DNA of 64,000 nucleotides from an uncultured Amaricoccus sp. (lineage in GTDB: Bacteria > Pseudomonadota > Alphaproteobacteria > Rhodobacterales > Rhodobacteraceae): positions 20,117 through 84,116 of the forward strand of contig NZ_CALAGI010000142.1 of NCBI RefSeq assembly GCF_937891315.1, read 5' to 3'. The notes under the pieces were generated by a model. That model ran no database searches and was not told where the DNA came from. It saw only the letters and a program-made list of their open reading frames with translations. The number at the start of each line of letters is the position of its first letter. Position 1 is the stretch's first letter. Below are positions 1 to 8,275 of the stretch, piece after piece. The position numbers and the translations under genes are program-made.

Positions 1-2
1 TC

Positions 3-716
3 GCCTATGACGTCGGGCCGCGGCCGACCTTCGCCGCGGTGCTCGGGATGGTCGAATATTCCGACGCGCTCAATACGCACATGCGGGTGATGTTCCCGTC
101 GGGCGACATCGCCAACACGCTAGGCTCCTGGGTCGCCGGGCACGGGATCGGCCAGTTCCGGCTGGCGGAGACCGAGAAATATCCGCATGTGACGTTCTTC
201 CTCAACGGCGGCGTCGAGGTGCCGGCGGAGGGCGAGACCCGCTACATGGCGCCGAGCCCGAAGGTCCGAACCTATGACCTCCAGCCGGAAATGTCGGAGC
301 CGGAGGTCGCGGGCCAACTCGCAGGCGCGATCCGCTCCGGCGACTACGGTCTGATCGTGGTGAACTTCGCCAATCCGGACATGGTGGGCCATACCGGCGT
401 GGTCGAGGCCGGGATCAAGGCGGTGGAGGCGGTGGACGACGGCCTGGGCCTCGCGCTGGCCGCGCTGGCCGAAGTGGGTGGCGCGATGATCGTCACCGCC
501 GATCACGGCAATTGCGAGATGATGATCGACCCCGTCACCAAGGGGCCGCACACCGCGCATACGCTGAACCCGGTGCCGGTGATCCTCGTCGGCGGGCCGC
601 CGGGCGCGCGGCTTCGAAACGGGCGGCTCGCCGATCTGGCGCCGACGTTGCTCGCACTCATGGGCCTGCCCCAGCCGGCCGAGATGACTGGCCAGAGCCT
701 GATCGAGGCGGCGTGA
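3..716 (+). CDS. gpmI: 2,3-bisphosphoglycerate-independent phosphoglycerate mutase, C-terminal part
   Basis: Interconverts 3- and 2-phosphoglycerate in glycolysis and gluconeogenesis as a cytosolic manganese enzyme of the alkaline phosphatase superfamily. The window opens inside the gene and about the last 237 codons are present. Family signatures are clear: a YDLQPEMSEPEV block, the VNFANPDMVGHTG segment with metal ligands, and ITADHGNCE followed by PHTAHT near the C-terminus. The start and the catalytic serine lie upstream of the window. The TGA stop overlaps the GTG of the next gene, so the two are probably translated together. Identification is firm; only completeness is limited. Confidence 0.95.
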   Translation, partial: AYDVGPRPTFAAVLGMVEYSDALNTHMRVMFPSGDIANTLGSWVAGHGIGQFRLAETEKYPHVTFFLNGGVEVPAEGETRYMAPSPKVRTYDLQPEMSEPEVAGQLAGAIRSGDYGLIVVNFANPDMVGHTGVVEAGIKAVEAVDDGLGLALAALAEVGGAMIVTADHGNCEMMIDPVTKGPHTAHTLNPVPVILVGGPPGARLRNGRLADLAPTLLALMGLPQPAEMTGQSLIEAA

Positions 717-1828
717 GGGTTCGGCCGCTCTGGCTCGCCTTGCTCGTCGGCCTCGCGGCGCCGGCGGCGGCCGCGACCCCGTCCGACGACATGGCCGAGG
801 CGGCGGCGCGGATCGACGCGGCCGGCGCGGCGCTCGCCACGGCGACCGATCCCGAGGCCCGGCTGTCGGCCTTGTCGGTGGCGATCGGCGCCTATCAGTC
901 GGCGCTCGACGTGCTGCGGGCCGGGGTGAATGGCGCGAGCGCGCGCGAACGCGAGCTGAGCCTGGCGCTGGAGGCTCGGCGCGACCAGATCCAGCATCTG
1001 ATCGCGGCGCTCGAATCCATGTCGCGGACTCCGCCTCCGGCGCAGGCGCTGCATCCGGCGGGACCGATCGGCGCCGCCCGCGCCGCGGCGATGATGACGA
1101 GCGTGACGACCGCGCTGCGCTCGGAGTCCGAGAGCCTCGCGGCGGAATATGACGAGGTCGCCGCGATCCGCGCGCTCCGTCTCCGGGGGGAGCGCGATCT
1201 CGCCACCGGCATCGCCGCGCTCGGCACCGCGCGGACCGAGCTTGGCGAAACGCTCGCCCTGCGCGCCCCGCCGCCGCCGCGTGGCACCGAGGATCCGGCG
1301 ATGGCGCTGCTCCTTCGCGACAGCGATACGCTGACCGTGCTCGCCGCGAAGCTGGCCGGAACGCGGGCGGGAGATCCGGATGCTCCGCCGCCGACCCTGA
1401 TCCGGCCAGTGTCCGGCGACATCGCGCGGGGCTATCAGATGCCCGACGGCGCCGGTGTCCGCCGGCCGGGGATCGTGATGCGCGCGCCGCCGCTGTCGCT
1501 GGTCAGCGCCCCCGCTGACGCGATCGTGCGTTACGCGGGACCGTTTCTCGACTATGGCTACGTGGTGGTACTGGAAGCGGACGATGACACGCTGATCGTG
1601 CTCGCCGGCCTGGCACAGCTGCAGGTCGCGACCGGCGCGGCGGTTCGGGCGGGCGGGCTGATCGGCCTGCTTGGCGGGCCGGCCTTCGAGGAGGGCGCCC
1701 CGGCGGCTTCGGCTGGCGGCGCAGTCGAATCGACCGCTTCAGGCGCCGATGAAACGCTGTATATAGAAGTCAGGCATGGAGGCGGCCCGGTGGATCCCGC
1801 GCCGCTGTTCGCAGACGACAACGGATAG
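713..1828 (+). CDS. EnvC-like murein hydrolase activator (degenerate M23/LytM domain)
   Basis: A probable periplasmic activator of cell-wall amidases during division. From a GTG at 713, which overlaps the gpmI stop, the 371-residue product begins with a signal peptide (hydrophobic run ending in APAAAA). A long Ala/Arg/Glu-rich coiled-coil region follows to about residue 220. The C-terminal LytM-like domain begins near RPVSGDIARGYQ. The zinc ligands of active M23 peptidases are not visible: the first H-x(3)-D site reads RRPGIVMRAP. This fits EnvC/NlpD-type activators, which do not cut murein themselves. The order gpmI-envC-ctpA-rppH is common in alphaproteobacteria. The family call is good; the partner amidase is not in the window. 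Confidence 0.82.
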   Translation: MRVRPLWLALLVGLAAPAAAATPSDDMAEAAARIDAAGAALATATDPEARLSALSVAIGAYQSALDVLRAGVNGASARERELSLALEARRDQIQHLIAALESMSRTPPPAQALHPAGPIGAARAAAMMTSVTTALRSESESLAAEYDEVAAIRALRLRGERDLATGIAALGTARTELGETLALRAPPPPRGTEDPAMALLLRDSDTLTVLAAKLAGTRAGDPDAPPPTLIRPVSGDIARGYQMPDGAGVRRPGIVMRAPPLSLVSAPADAIVRYAGPFLDYGYVVVLEADDDTLIVLAGLAQLQVATGAAVRAGGLIGLLGGPAFEEGAPAASAGGAVESTASGADETLYIEVRHGGGPVDPAPLFADDNG

Positions 1829-1837
1829 GAACGGCGC

Positions 1838-3181
1838 ATGAAGAAACTACTGCTGGCTGGCGCGGCTGGCGCGGCCCTGGGCATCGTGGTCAGCACGCAG
1901 TTCGCGGGCCCGATCGTGGCGCAGGAGGCCGAGCAGGAGAAGACGGTCTATGAACAGCTCGACCTGTTCGGCGACGTCTTCGAGCGAATCCGCACCAGCT
2001 ACGTCGAGCCGGTCGATGAGAAGAAGCTGATCGCGAGCGCGATCAACGGCATGCTCGCTTCGCTCGATCCGCATTCCTCCTACCTGCCGCCTGACGATTT
2101 CGACGACATGCAGGTGCAGACCAAAGGCGAGTTCGGCGGCCTCGGCATCGAGGTGACGCAGGAGAACGGCGTCGTGAAGGTGGTCTCGCCGATCGAGGAC
2201 ACCCCCGCCGACAAGGCCGGCATCAAGCCGGGCGACCTCATAACGCAGGTGAACGGCGAGAGCGTGATGGGGCTGAACCTCAACGACGCCGTCGATCTGA
2301 TGCGCGGGCCGGTGGGGTCCGAGATCACCATCACCATCCAGCGCGAGGGCACGCCCGATCCGTTCGACGTGACGATCAAGCGCGAGACCATCACCGTCTC
2401 GCCGGTGCGCTCTCAGATCGAGGACGGCGTCGTCGTGCTTCGCGTCGCCACCTTCAACGAGCAGACCTATCCCAATCTGGAAAAGCAGCTGAAGGAGAAG
2501 GTCGAGGAAGTCGGTGGCATGGACAAGGTGACGGGCTTCGTCCTCGACCTGCGCAACGATCCGGGCGGCCTGCTCAATCAGGCGATCTCGGTGGTGGACG
2601 CTTTCCTCGAGTCCGGCGAGATCGTCTCGACCCGCGGTCGCGACCCGCGCGACAGCGAACGCTACAACGCGACCCCCGGCGACCTGGCCGAGGGCAAGCC
2701 GATGGTGGTGCTGATCAACGGCGGCTCGGCCAGCGCGTCGGAAATCGTCGCCGGCGCCTTGCAGGACCACCGGCGCGGCATCGTGCTCGGCACCCAGAGC
2801 TTCGGCAAGGGTTCGGTCCAGACCATCATGCCGGTACAGGACGACGGCGCGCTGCGCCTGACCACCGCGCGCTACTACACGCCGTCGGGTCGCTCGATCC
2901 AGGCGCTCGGCGTCTCGCCCGACATCGTGGTCGAGCAGCCGGCGCCGCGCGACCCGAACGCCGCGGCCGAGCCGCAGACGCCGGCGCCGGACGCCCTGCG
3001 CAGCGAGGCCGACCTGCGCGGTTCGCTGGCGAACGATTCGCTGACCGAGGACGAGAAGAAGGCGCTCGAGGCGGCGAAGGCGCATCAGGCGGAGACCGCG
3101 CGTCTCCGCGCGGAAGACTATCAGCTCAGCTATGCCATCGACATGCTGCGGGGCCTTTCCTATCTCGACGCCAAGAACTGA
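1838..3181 (+). CDS. ctpA: C-terminal processing peptidase, S41 family
   Basis: A periplasmic serine protease that trims or degrades exported proteins, often cell-wall enzymes. The 447-residue product starts with a signal peptide or anchor (MKKLLLAGAAGAALG). A PDZ domain lies at about residues 95-175 (GGLGIEV, AGIKPGDLITQVNG). The S41 core carries the nucleophile region GGSASASE (residues 295-302) and the catalytic lysine in SFGKGSVQ (Lys324). The C-terminal 70 residues are Ala/Glu-rich and probably flexible. It begins 9 nt after the EnvC-like gene, matching the known pairing of division-linked amidase activators with Ctp proteases. All catalytic residues appear intact. Confidence 0.95.
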   Translation: MKKLLLAGAAGAALGIVVSTQFAGPIVAQEAEQEKTVYEQLDLFGDVFERIRTSYVEPVDEKKLIASAINGMLASLDPHSSYLPPDDFDDMQVQTKGEFGGLGIEVTQENGVVKVVSPIEDTPADKAGIKPGDLITQVNGESVMGLNLNDAVDLMRGPVGSEITITIQREGTPDPFDVTIKRETITVSPVRSQIEDGVVVLRVATFNEQTYPNLEKQLKEKVEEVGGMDKVTGFVLDLRNDPGGLLNQAISVVDAFLESGEIVSTRGRDPRDSERYNATPGDLAEGKPMVVLINGGSASASEIVAGALQDHRRGIVLGTQSFGKGSVQTIMPVQDDGALRLTTARYYTPSGRSIQALGVSPDIVVEQPAPRDPNAAAEPQTPAPDALRSEADLRGSLANDSLTEDEKKALEAAKAHQAETARLRAEDYQLSYAIDMLRGLSYLDAKN

Positions 3182-3182
3182 G

Positions 3183-3689
3183 GTGGCCAGGAAGGCGCTG
3201 ACCGAGGCCGAGATCCGCGCACTGCCCTATCGGCCGTGCGTGGGGCTCGTGCTGATGAACCGCGCCGGCCGCGTTTTCGCCGGCCAGCGGCTCGACAACC
3301 CGGGCGAGGCCTGGCAGATGCCCCAGGGCGGCATCGACGAAGGCGAGACCCCGCTCGAAGCCGCGCTGCGCGAGCTCGGCGAGGAGACGGGCATCGCGCC
3401 CGCCTCGGTCGATGTGCTGGCCGAGACATCGGACTGGCTGACCTACGACCTGCCCGTCGATCTGGTGCCTCGCATCTGGAAAGGGCGCTACCGCGGCCAG
3501 AAGCAGCGCTGGTTCCTGCTCCGCTTCCTCGGGGCGGATACCGAGGTGGATATCACCCGGCCGCCGCCGGAATTCAGTGCCTGGGCCTGGATGGAACCGG
3601 CCGAGCTCGCCGCCCGCATCGTCCCCTTCAAGCGGGATATCTACGCGCAGGTGTTCGCGACCTTCGGGCCGCGTCTCGCGCCCGCCTGA
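3183..3689 (+). CDS. rppH: RNA pyrophosphohydrolase (Nudix)
   Basis: Removes pyrophosphate from the 5' triphosphate end of mRNA and so starts decay. The 168-residue protein has a complete Nudix box (GGIDEGETPLEAALRELGEE, residues around 44-63) and the family-typical YRPCVGLVLMN and KGRYRGQKQRWFL segments. I chose the GTG start one base after the ctpA stop because the product then begins VARKALTEAEIRALPYRPCVG, like its relatives; an upstream start inside ctpA would add unrelated residues. It is the last gene of the gpmI-envC-ctpA-rppH run. I saw no hairpin with a T-tract after it. Confidence 0.93.
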   Translation: MARKALTEAEIRALPYRPCVGLVLMNRAGRVFAGQRLDNPGEAWQMPQGGIDEGETPLEAALRELGEETGIAPASVDVLAETSDWLTYDLPVDLVPRIWKGRYRGQKQRWFLLRFLGADTEVDITRPPPEFSAWAWMEPAELAARIVPFKRDIYAQVFATFGPRLAPA

Positions 3690-3865
3690 GGCGAGAGAAT
3701 CACCCCTCGGACCATGAGGCGACCGAAGGGCGAAGCAGTCGGTCCGGAGCGGATGAAATCGCACCCGCGCGGCGCGAAGTCGACGCCTTCGGAAACAATC
3801 TGCGCGGGAAAACGCCTGCGATTCATGCGTTGGTCATAGATGTTGTGAAGAGCGCGCCTGCGAGG

Positions 3866-3893
3866 TTGCGACTCGGTCAGAATCCCATATTAT
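3866..3893 (+). promoter_or_regulatory. Predicted sigma70-type promoter for minCDE
   Basis: TTGCGA at 3866-3871 and TATTAT at 3888-3893 are separated by 16 bp and stand out in GC-rich surroundings. The -10 matches five of six consensus bases. It lies 65 bp before minC in the only long gap (3690-3957) upstream of the min operon. A small inverted repeat, CCCAT-ATT-ATGGG, covers the -10 and might be an operator. I see no gene in the rest of this gap. Confidence 0.5.
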
Positions 3894-3957
3894 GGGGTTC
3901 AAGAAGTTCGAGGCCCAAGAACGTCCGTCCGGGATGTCGAAGCAGTGAGGCGAGCAG

Positions 3958-4761
3958 GTGAATTCCATGAATCCGAAGGTCGGAGTCGTCGCCGCTACCG
4001 CGCAGCCGCTTCAGGTGCGCGGCCGCTCCTTCACGGCGGTGGTCCTGCGGCTTGACGGCGCCCCGGATCGTGCGTTTTTCGATGCGCTCGACGCGCTGAT
4101 GCGGCAGGCGCCGCATTTCTTCGTCAACGCGCCGCTGGTGCTCGATCTCGAACAGGCCGAGGGACTGGACGAAAAGGCGGATTTCGTGAAATTCGCCCGC
4201 GCACTCCGCGCCCGCCGGCTGACCGCGATCGGCATCCAGAACGCCCGGGCCGAGCAGGGTGTCGCCGCCTTCGGCGCGGGCCTCATAACCCTGCAGGGCG
4301 GCCGCGAGGCGGCGCTGGAGCGCGCGGGTATTCAGCCGACCGCCCCGAAGGCCGAACCGAAGGCGGACGCGGCGGAACCGAAGGCGACGGATATCCCCGC
4401 CGAAACAGCGGTCGAACCCACCCCCGAGCCGGCGCCGAGCCTGATGATCACCGAGCCGGTGCGCTCGGGCCAGCGCATCTTCGCCGATCGCGGCGATCTC
4501 GTGGTCATGGCGCCGGTCAGCTCGGGCGCCGAACTGATCGCGCATGGCAATATCCATGTCTACGGGCCGTTGCGGGGCCGGGCGCTGGCCGGGGTCAACG
4601 GCGACCGGACCGCCCGCATCTTCTGCCAGAACCTGGAGGCGGAGCTGGTCGCCATCGCCGGCCTCTACCGCACCAGCGATGACCTGCCTTCGGACGCCCG
4701 GCGCCAGCGCGTGCAGGTGTTCCTCCAGGGCGAATCCATTTGCGTCGAACCCCTCAAGTAA
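3958..4761 (+). CDS. minC: Septum site-determining protein MinC
   Basis: Inhibits FtsZ ring assembly away from midcell when recruited to the membrane by MinD. The 267-residue product has an N-terminal FtsZ-interacting domain (GRSFTAVVLRLDG through the FVNAPLVLDLE region). A Pro/Ala/Glu-rich linker follows at about residues 115-155. The C-terminal beta-helix domain is well conserved (VRSGQRIFADRGDLVV, GAELIAHGNIHVYGPLRGRALAG). Translation may start at the GTG at 3958 or the ATG at 3967; both follow the same purine-rich stretch. It is the first gene of minCDE. Confidence 0.93.
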   Translation: MNSMNPKVGVVAATAQPLQVRGRSFTAVVLRLDGAPDRAFFDALDALMRQAPHFFVNAPLVLDLEQAEGLDEKADFVKFARALRARRLTAIGIQNARAEQGVAAFGAGLITLQGGREAALERAGIQPTAPKAEPKADAAEPKATDIPAETAVEPTPEPAPSLMITEPVRSGQRIFADRGDLVVMAPVSSGAELIAHGNIHVYGPLRGRALAGVNGDRTARIFCQNLEAELVAIAGLYRTSDDLPSDARRQRVQVFLQGESICVEPLK

Positions 4762-4787
4762 CCCTCGGATCAGGAAAGGAGACCCGG

Positions 4788-5600
4788 TTGGCCAAGATCA
4801 TCGTCGTCACATCCGGCAAGGGAGGCGTCGGCAAGACGACCTCGACCGCCGCCATCGGCGCGGGCCTCGCCATGCGCGGCAAGAAGACCGTCGTCATCGA
4901 TTTCGACGTGGGCCTGCGCAACCTCGACATGATCATGGGATGCGAGCGTCGCGTGGTCTTCGACTTCATCAATGTCATCCAGGGCGATGCCAAGATCCAG
5001 CAGGCGCTGATCAAGGACCGCCGGCTCGACAATCTGTCGATCCTGCCGACCAGCCAGACCCGCGACAAGGACGCGCTGACCAAGGAAGGCGTCGAGAAGG
5101 TGCTGAACGAACTGCGCGATCAGTTCGACTACATCATCTGCGACAGCCCGGCCGGAATCGAGCGCGGCGCGCATCTCGCGATGTATTTCGCCGATGAGGC
5201 GGTGGTGGTGACCAACCCCGAGGTCTCCTCGGTTCGCGACAGCGACCGCGTGCTCGGGCTGCTCAGCTCCAAGACCCACCGGGTCGAGAAGGGCGAAGGT
5301 TCGGTCAAGTCGCACCTGCTGCTCACCCGCTATGATCCGTCGCGGGTGGCGCGGGGCGAGATGATGAAGGTCGAGGACATTCTCGAGATCCTGTCGATCC
5401 CGCTGCTCGGTATCATCCCCGAGAGCACGGCGGTGCTGAAGGCTTCCAACGTCGGCACGCCGGTTGTGTTCGATGCGAAGTCCAACGCCGGCAAGGCCTA
5501 TGAGGACGCGGTCTCCCGGCTGGTCGGCGAGCAGCTCGAAATGAAGATCCAGCCCGAGCGTCAGGGCCTGTTCCAGCGGCTGCTGCGGCGGACGGCATGA
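4788..5600 (+). CDS. minD: Septum site-determining ATPase MinD
   Basis: A membrane-binding ATPase that recruits MinC and oscillates or forms gradients with MinE. The 270-residue protein opens with the deviant Walker A motif SGKGGVGKTT. It contains DFDVGLRNLD and CDSPAGIE motifs and ends in an amphipathic helix (GLFQRLLRR) that serves as membrane targeting sequence. The start is a TTG at 4788: it lies 7 nt after AGGAAAGGAG and gives the universal AKIIVVTSGKGG N-terminus. Upstream alternatives would run into minC. The stop overlaps the minE start by 4 nt. Confidence 0.96.
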   Translation: MAKIIVVTSGKGGVGKTTSTAAIGAGLAMRGKKTVVIDFDVGLRNLDMIMGCERRVVFDFINVIQGDAKIQQALIKDRRLDNLSILPTSQTRDKDALTKEGVEKVLNELRDQFDYIICDSPAGIERGAHLAMYFADEAVVVTNPEVSSVRDSDRVLGLLSSKTHRVEKGEGSVKSHLLLTRYDPSRVARGEMMKVEDILEILSIPLLGIIPESTAVLKASNVGTPVVFDAKSNAGKAYEDAVSRLVGEQLEMKIQPERQGLFQRLLRRTA

Positions 5601-5878
5601 GCATGCTGAACTTCCTCCGCTGGCCCCGGCAGGGCAACACCGCCGACACCGCCAAGGAGCGGCTGCAGATCCTGCTGTCGCACGAGCGTGTCGACCGATC
5701 CGGACCTGACTATCTGCCGATGCTTCAGCGCGACATCCTCGAAGTGATCAAGCGCTACATGACGGTGGGCGGCGACAGCGTCGACATCAAGCTCGAGCGG
5801 GGCGACGATCTGTCGACGCTCGAGATCAATATCGAGCTGCCTGGCGCCGGCGCGCTTCACGCGCGTGGCGCCGCCTGA
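5597..5878 (+). CDS. minE: Cell division topological specificity factor MinE
   Basis: Stimulates MinD ATPase and confines MinCD inhibition to the poles. It has 93 residues, the normal length. The N-terminal amphipathic stretch MSMLNFLRW is followed by the anti-MinCD helix (TAKERLQILLSHERV) and the dimerisation domain (YLPMLQRDILEVIKRY, VDIKLERGDDLSTLEINIELP). ATGA overlap with minD indicates translational coupling. A perfect palindrome at 5884-5907 follows immediately. Confidence 0.95.
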   Translation: MSMLNFLRWPRQGNTADTAKERLQILLSHERVDRSGPDYLPMLQRDILEVIKRYMTVGGDSVDIKLERGDDLSTLEINIELPGAGALHARGAA

Positions 5879-5883
5879 CAGCG

Positions 5884-5907
5884 GTCCCGCCGGCGCGCCG
5901 GCGGGAC
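5884..5907. terminator. Perfect 24-bp palindrome between convergent genes
   Basis: GTCCCGCCGGCG is followed directly by its reverse complement CGCCGGCGGGAC. It lies between the minE stop and the end of a minus-strand gene. It could fold into a strong hairpin in both transcripts. No T-tract follows on either side, so it is at best a non-canonical bidirectional terminator. Confidence 0.45.
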
Positions 5908-5921
5908 TGGATCGCTCATGA

Positions 5922-6344
5922 TCAGGCGGGCCAGGCGTTGGTCGGCGCCGTCCGTTCGAGGTTCGCGGCCGTGCGCGGACGCTCGGTCACCACGAGCACG
6001 AAGAACAGCGCCATCCCGGTGACCGCGAACAGCGAGCCGGCGATGACGAGCGGCTCGAAGGCCGGATCGTGGCCGTTCGCCAGCATCAGCCCGAGCCCGC
6101 CGCTCATCAGTACCGCGCCGGCCGCGCCGCAGCCGGCCTGGGTCCATGCGAGCACGCCCGCCGCGCGGCGTCCGGTCCGGTGCCAGAGGCCATAGAGCGC
6201 CATCGTCACCCATCCGAGCAGGTTGAGATGCGCATGGGCCGGGGCGAGGGTGAAATCTTGCGCGATGCCCATATGGATGCCGAGCGACATGCCGCCGAGC
6301 GCGCATAGCGCGGCCATGCCAAGACAGAACTTGGAGATAGACAT
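5922..6344 (-). CDS. Small four-helix membrane protein, function unknown
   Basis: A 140-residue protein with four predicted membrane segments (about residues 6-26, 42-58, 63-86 and 96-118). A conserved-looking PAHAHLNLLGWV motif lies just before the second helix; paired histidines at a membrane face could bind haem or metal, but this is inference. The start is supported by an AGGGA sequence about 8 nt upstream. It stands alone between the min operon and a divergent DNA ligase gene. I do not recognise a named family. Confidence 0.7.
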   Translation of the reverse strand: MSISKFCLGMAALCALGGMSLGIHMGIAQDFTLAPAHAHLNLLGWVTMALYGLWHRTGRRAAGVLAWTQAGCGAAGAVLMSGGLGLMLANGHDPAFEPLVIAGSLFAVTGMALFFVLVVTERPRTAANLERTAPTNAWPA

Positions 6345-6569
6345 TTGACAATTCCCTGGTGCGTCGGCGCCGGTCGCGGCGCCGGTTGGCGGTGGTCTTT
6401 TCGCTTTCGAATGCGAGGAAAGAGGTAGCTCGGGGCCCCTGAGTCGAGCAAGGGGGGGCGAGGGGGCGCCGCTCCCGCCGTCACGCTGGCGTCACGGACA
6501 TTTCACGAGCCGGCCGCCGAACGCGGCGAACCCTTCGCCAAACCGCCGCGGCGCGCTAGTCTCGGGGTC

Positions 6570-8180
6570 ATGCGCCGCTTCGCCGACCTGCTCGACCGCC
6601 TGACGCTGACGCCGTCGCGCAATGGCAAGTTGCGGCTGATCGAGGCCTATCTCGCCGCGACGCCCGACCCTGACCGCGGCTTCGGCCTGGCGGCCATCAC
6701 GCGTGACCTGCGGTTCGACACGGTAAAACCCGCCATGCTGCGCGCCCTCGTGGCCGAGCGGGTGGACGCGGAGCTTTTCGCGCTCTCCCATGATTTCGTC
6801 GGCGATCTTGCCGAGACCGTCGCGCTGATCTGGCCGGCGCCGCCCTGTCCTGGCGCGGATCCGGGACTCGGCGAAGTGGTGGCGCGTCTGCGCGCGACCT
6901 CGCGTCGCGAGGCGCCACGTCTCGTCGCGGCGCTGCTCGACCAGTTCGACGCCTCGGGTCGCTTCGCGCTGCTGAAGCTTGTCACCGGCGGGCTGCGCGT
7001 CGGTGTCTCGGCCCGGCTCGGCAAGCAGGCGCTCGCCGATTTCGGCGGCCGCGAGGTCGCCGAGATCGAGGAGATCTGGCACGATCAGGCGCCACCCTAC
7101 GCCGCGCTCTTCGACTGGCTCGCCGGCCGGGCCGCGCGGCCGGGTGGCGGCGGCGCGACACTCGGCTTCCGTCCGGTGATGCTGGCGCATCCGCTCGACC
7201 CGGGCGATCTCACCGCGCTCGACCCCGCCGACTTCCTCGCCGAATGGAAGTGGGATGGCATCCGCCTGCAGGCGACCGCTGGCCGCGGAGGCGCGCGGCT
7301 CTATTCGCGTACCGGCGACGATGTCGCGTCCGCCTTTCCCGACATCGCCGCCGCGCTCGATTTCGACGGCACGCTCGACGGCGAACTGCTGGTCGCGCTG
7401 CCCGGCGGCCTTGGCGAAGGCGTGGCGAGTTTCGCCGATCTGCAGAGGCGGTTGAACCGCAAGACGGTCGCACCGCGCGAGATGGCGCGCTATCCCGCCT
7501 TCCTCCGGCTCTACGACCTCTTGCGCGACGGGCCGGAGGATCTGCGCCCCGCGCCGCTCGCCGAGCGGCGGGCGCGGCTGGAAGCCTTCGCCCGCCGCCT
7601 CGACCCTGCCCGGTTCGATCTTTCGCCGCTCATCCCCTTCGCCGACTGGGCCGAGCTCGCCGAGCGGCGGGCCGCGCCGCCGGAGACGGTGATCGAGGGG
7701 GTGATGCTGAAACGCCGCGACAGTCCCTATCTGGCCGGCAGGCCCAAGGGGCCCTGGTTCAAGTGGAAGCGCGAGCCGCGGTTGATCGACGCGGTGCTGA
7801 TGTATGCCCAGCGCGGGCACGGCAAACGCTCCGGCTATTACTCGGACTATACCTTCGGCGTCTGGGGGGCGGATGGTGCGCTGCTACCGGTCGGCAAAGC
7901 CTATTTCGGCTTCACCGACGAGGAGTTGACCAGGATCGACGCCTTTGTCCGGGCCAACACCATCGACCGTTTCGGTCCGGTGCGGGCGGTGCGCGCCGAG
8001 CCGGACCACGGGCTGGTGCTCGAGGTCGCCTTCGAGGGCCTGAACCGCTCCGGCCGCCACAAGTCCGGTCTCGCCATGCGCTTCCCGCGCATCAGCCGCC
8101 TGCGCTGGGACAAGCCGCCGGCCGAGGCCGACCGCATCGAGACGCTGGAGGCGCTGCTCGACGACGGGCCGTTGGTATAG
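6570..8180 (+). CDS. ATP-dependent DNA ligase (cisplatin-damage-response type)
   Basis: Seals nicks in DNA using ATP. The 536-residue protein has an N-terminal alpha-helical domain (MRRFADLLDRLTLTPSRNGKLRL) and an adenylation domain with nucleophilic lysine in EWKWDGIR (around residue 226). Further nucleotidyltransferase motifs follow (LDGELLVA, EGVMLKRRDSPY, PWFKWKREPR), and then an OB-fold region. The N-terminus and length resemble the family linked in other proteobacteria to cisplatin tolerance. That family usually sits with a dedicated exonuclease and an Lhr-like helicase; neither is adjacent here. The replicative NAD-dependent ligase is separate, at 39.8 kb. Confidence 0.9.
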   Translation: MRRFADLLDRLTLTPSRNGKLRLIEAYLAATPDPDRGFGLAAITRDLRFDTVKPAMLRALVAERVDAELFALSHDFVGDLAETVALIWPAPPCPGADPGLGEVVARLRATSRREAPRLVAALLDQFDASGRFALLKLVTGGLRVGVSARLGKQALADFGGREVAEIEEIWHDQAPPYAALFDWLAGRAARPGGGGATLGFRPVMLAHPLDPGDLTALDPADFLAEWKWDGIRLQATAGRGGARLYSRTGDDVASAFPDIAAALDFDGTLDGELLVALPGGLGEGVASFADLQRRLNRKTVAPREMARYPAFLRLYDLLRDGPEDLRPAPLAERRARLEAFARRLDPARFDLSPLIPFADWAELAERRAAPPETVIEGVMLKRRDSPYLAGRPKGPWFKWKREPRLIDAVLMYAQRGHGKRSGYYSDYTFGVWGADGALLPVGKAYFGFTDEELTRIDAFVRANTIDRFGPVRAVRAEPDHGLVLEVAFEGLNRSGRHKSGLAMRFPRISRLRWDKPPAEADRIETLEALLDDGPLV

Positions 8181-8275
8181 GCCGCGCGCGCCGCAGATCG
8201 CTCTGTGCAACGGCGGCTGCCCAGCCTATAACGCGCCCAGTCTCAACCCATCGCCAACACCCGGGTCCAAGGGTC

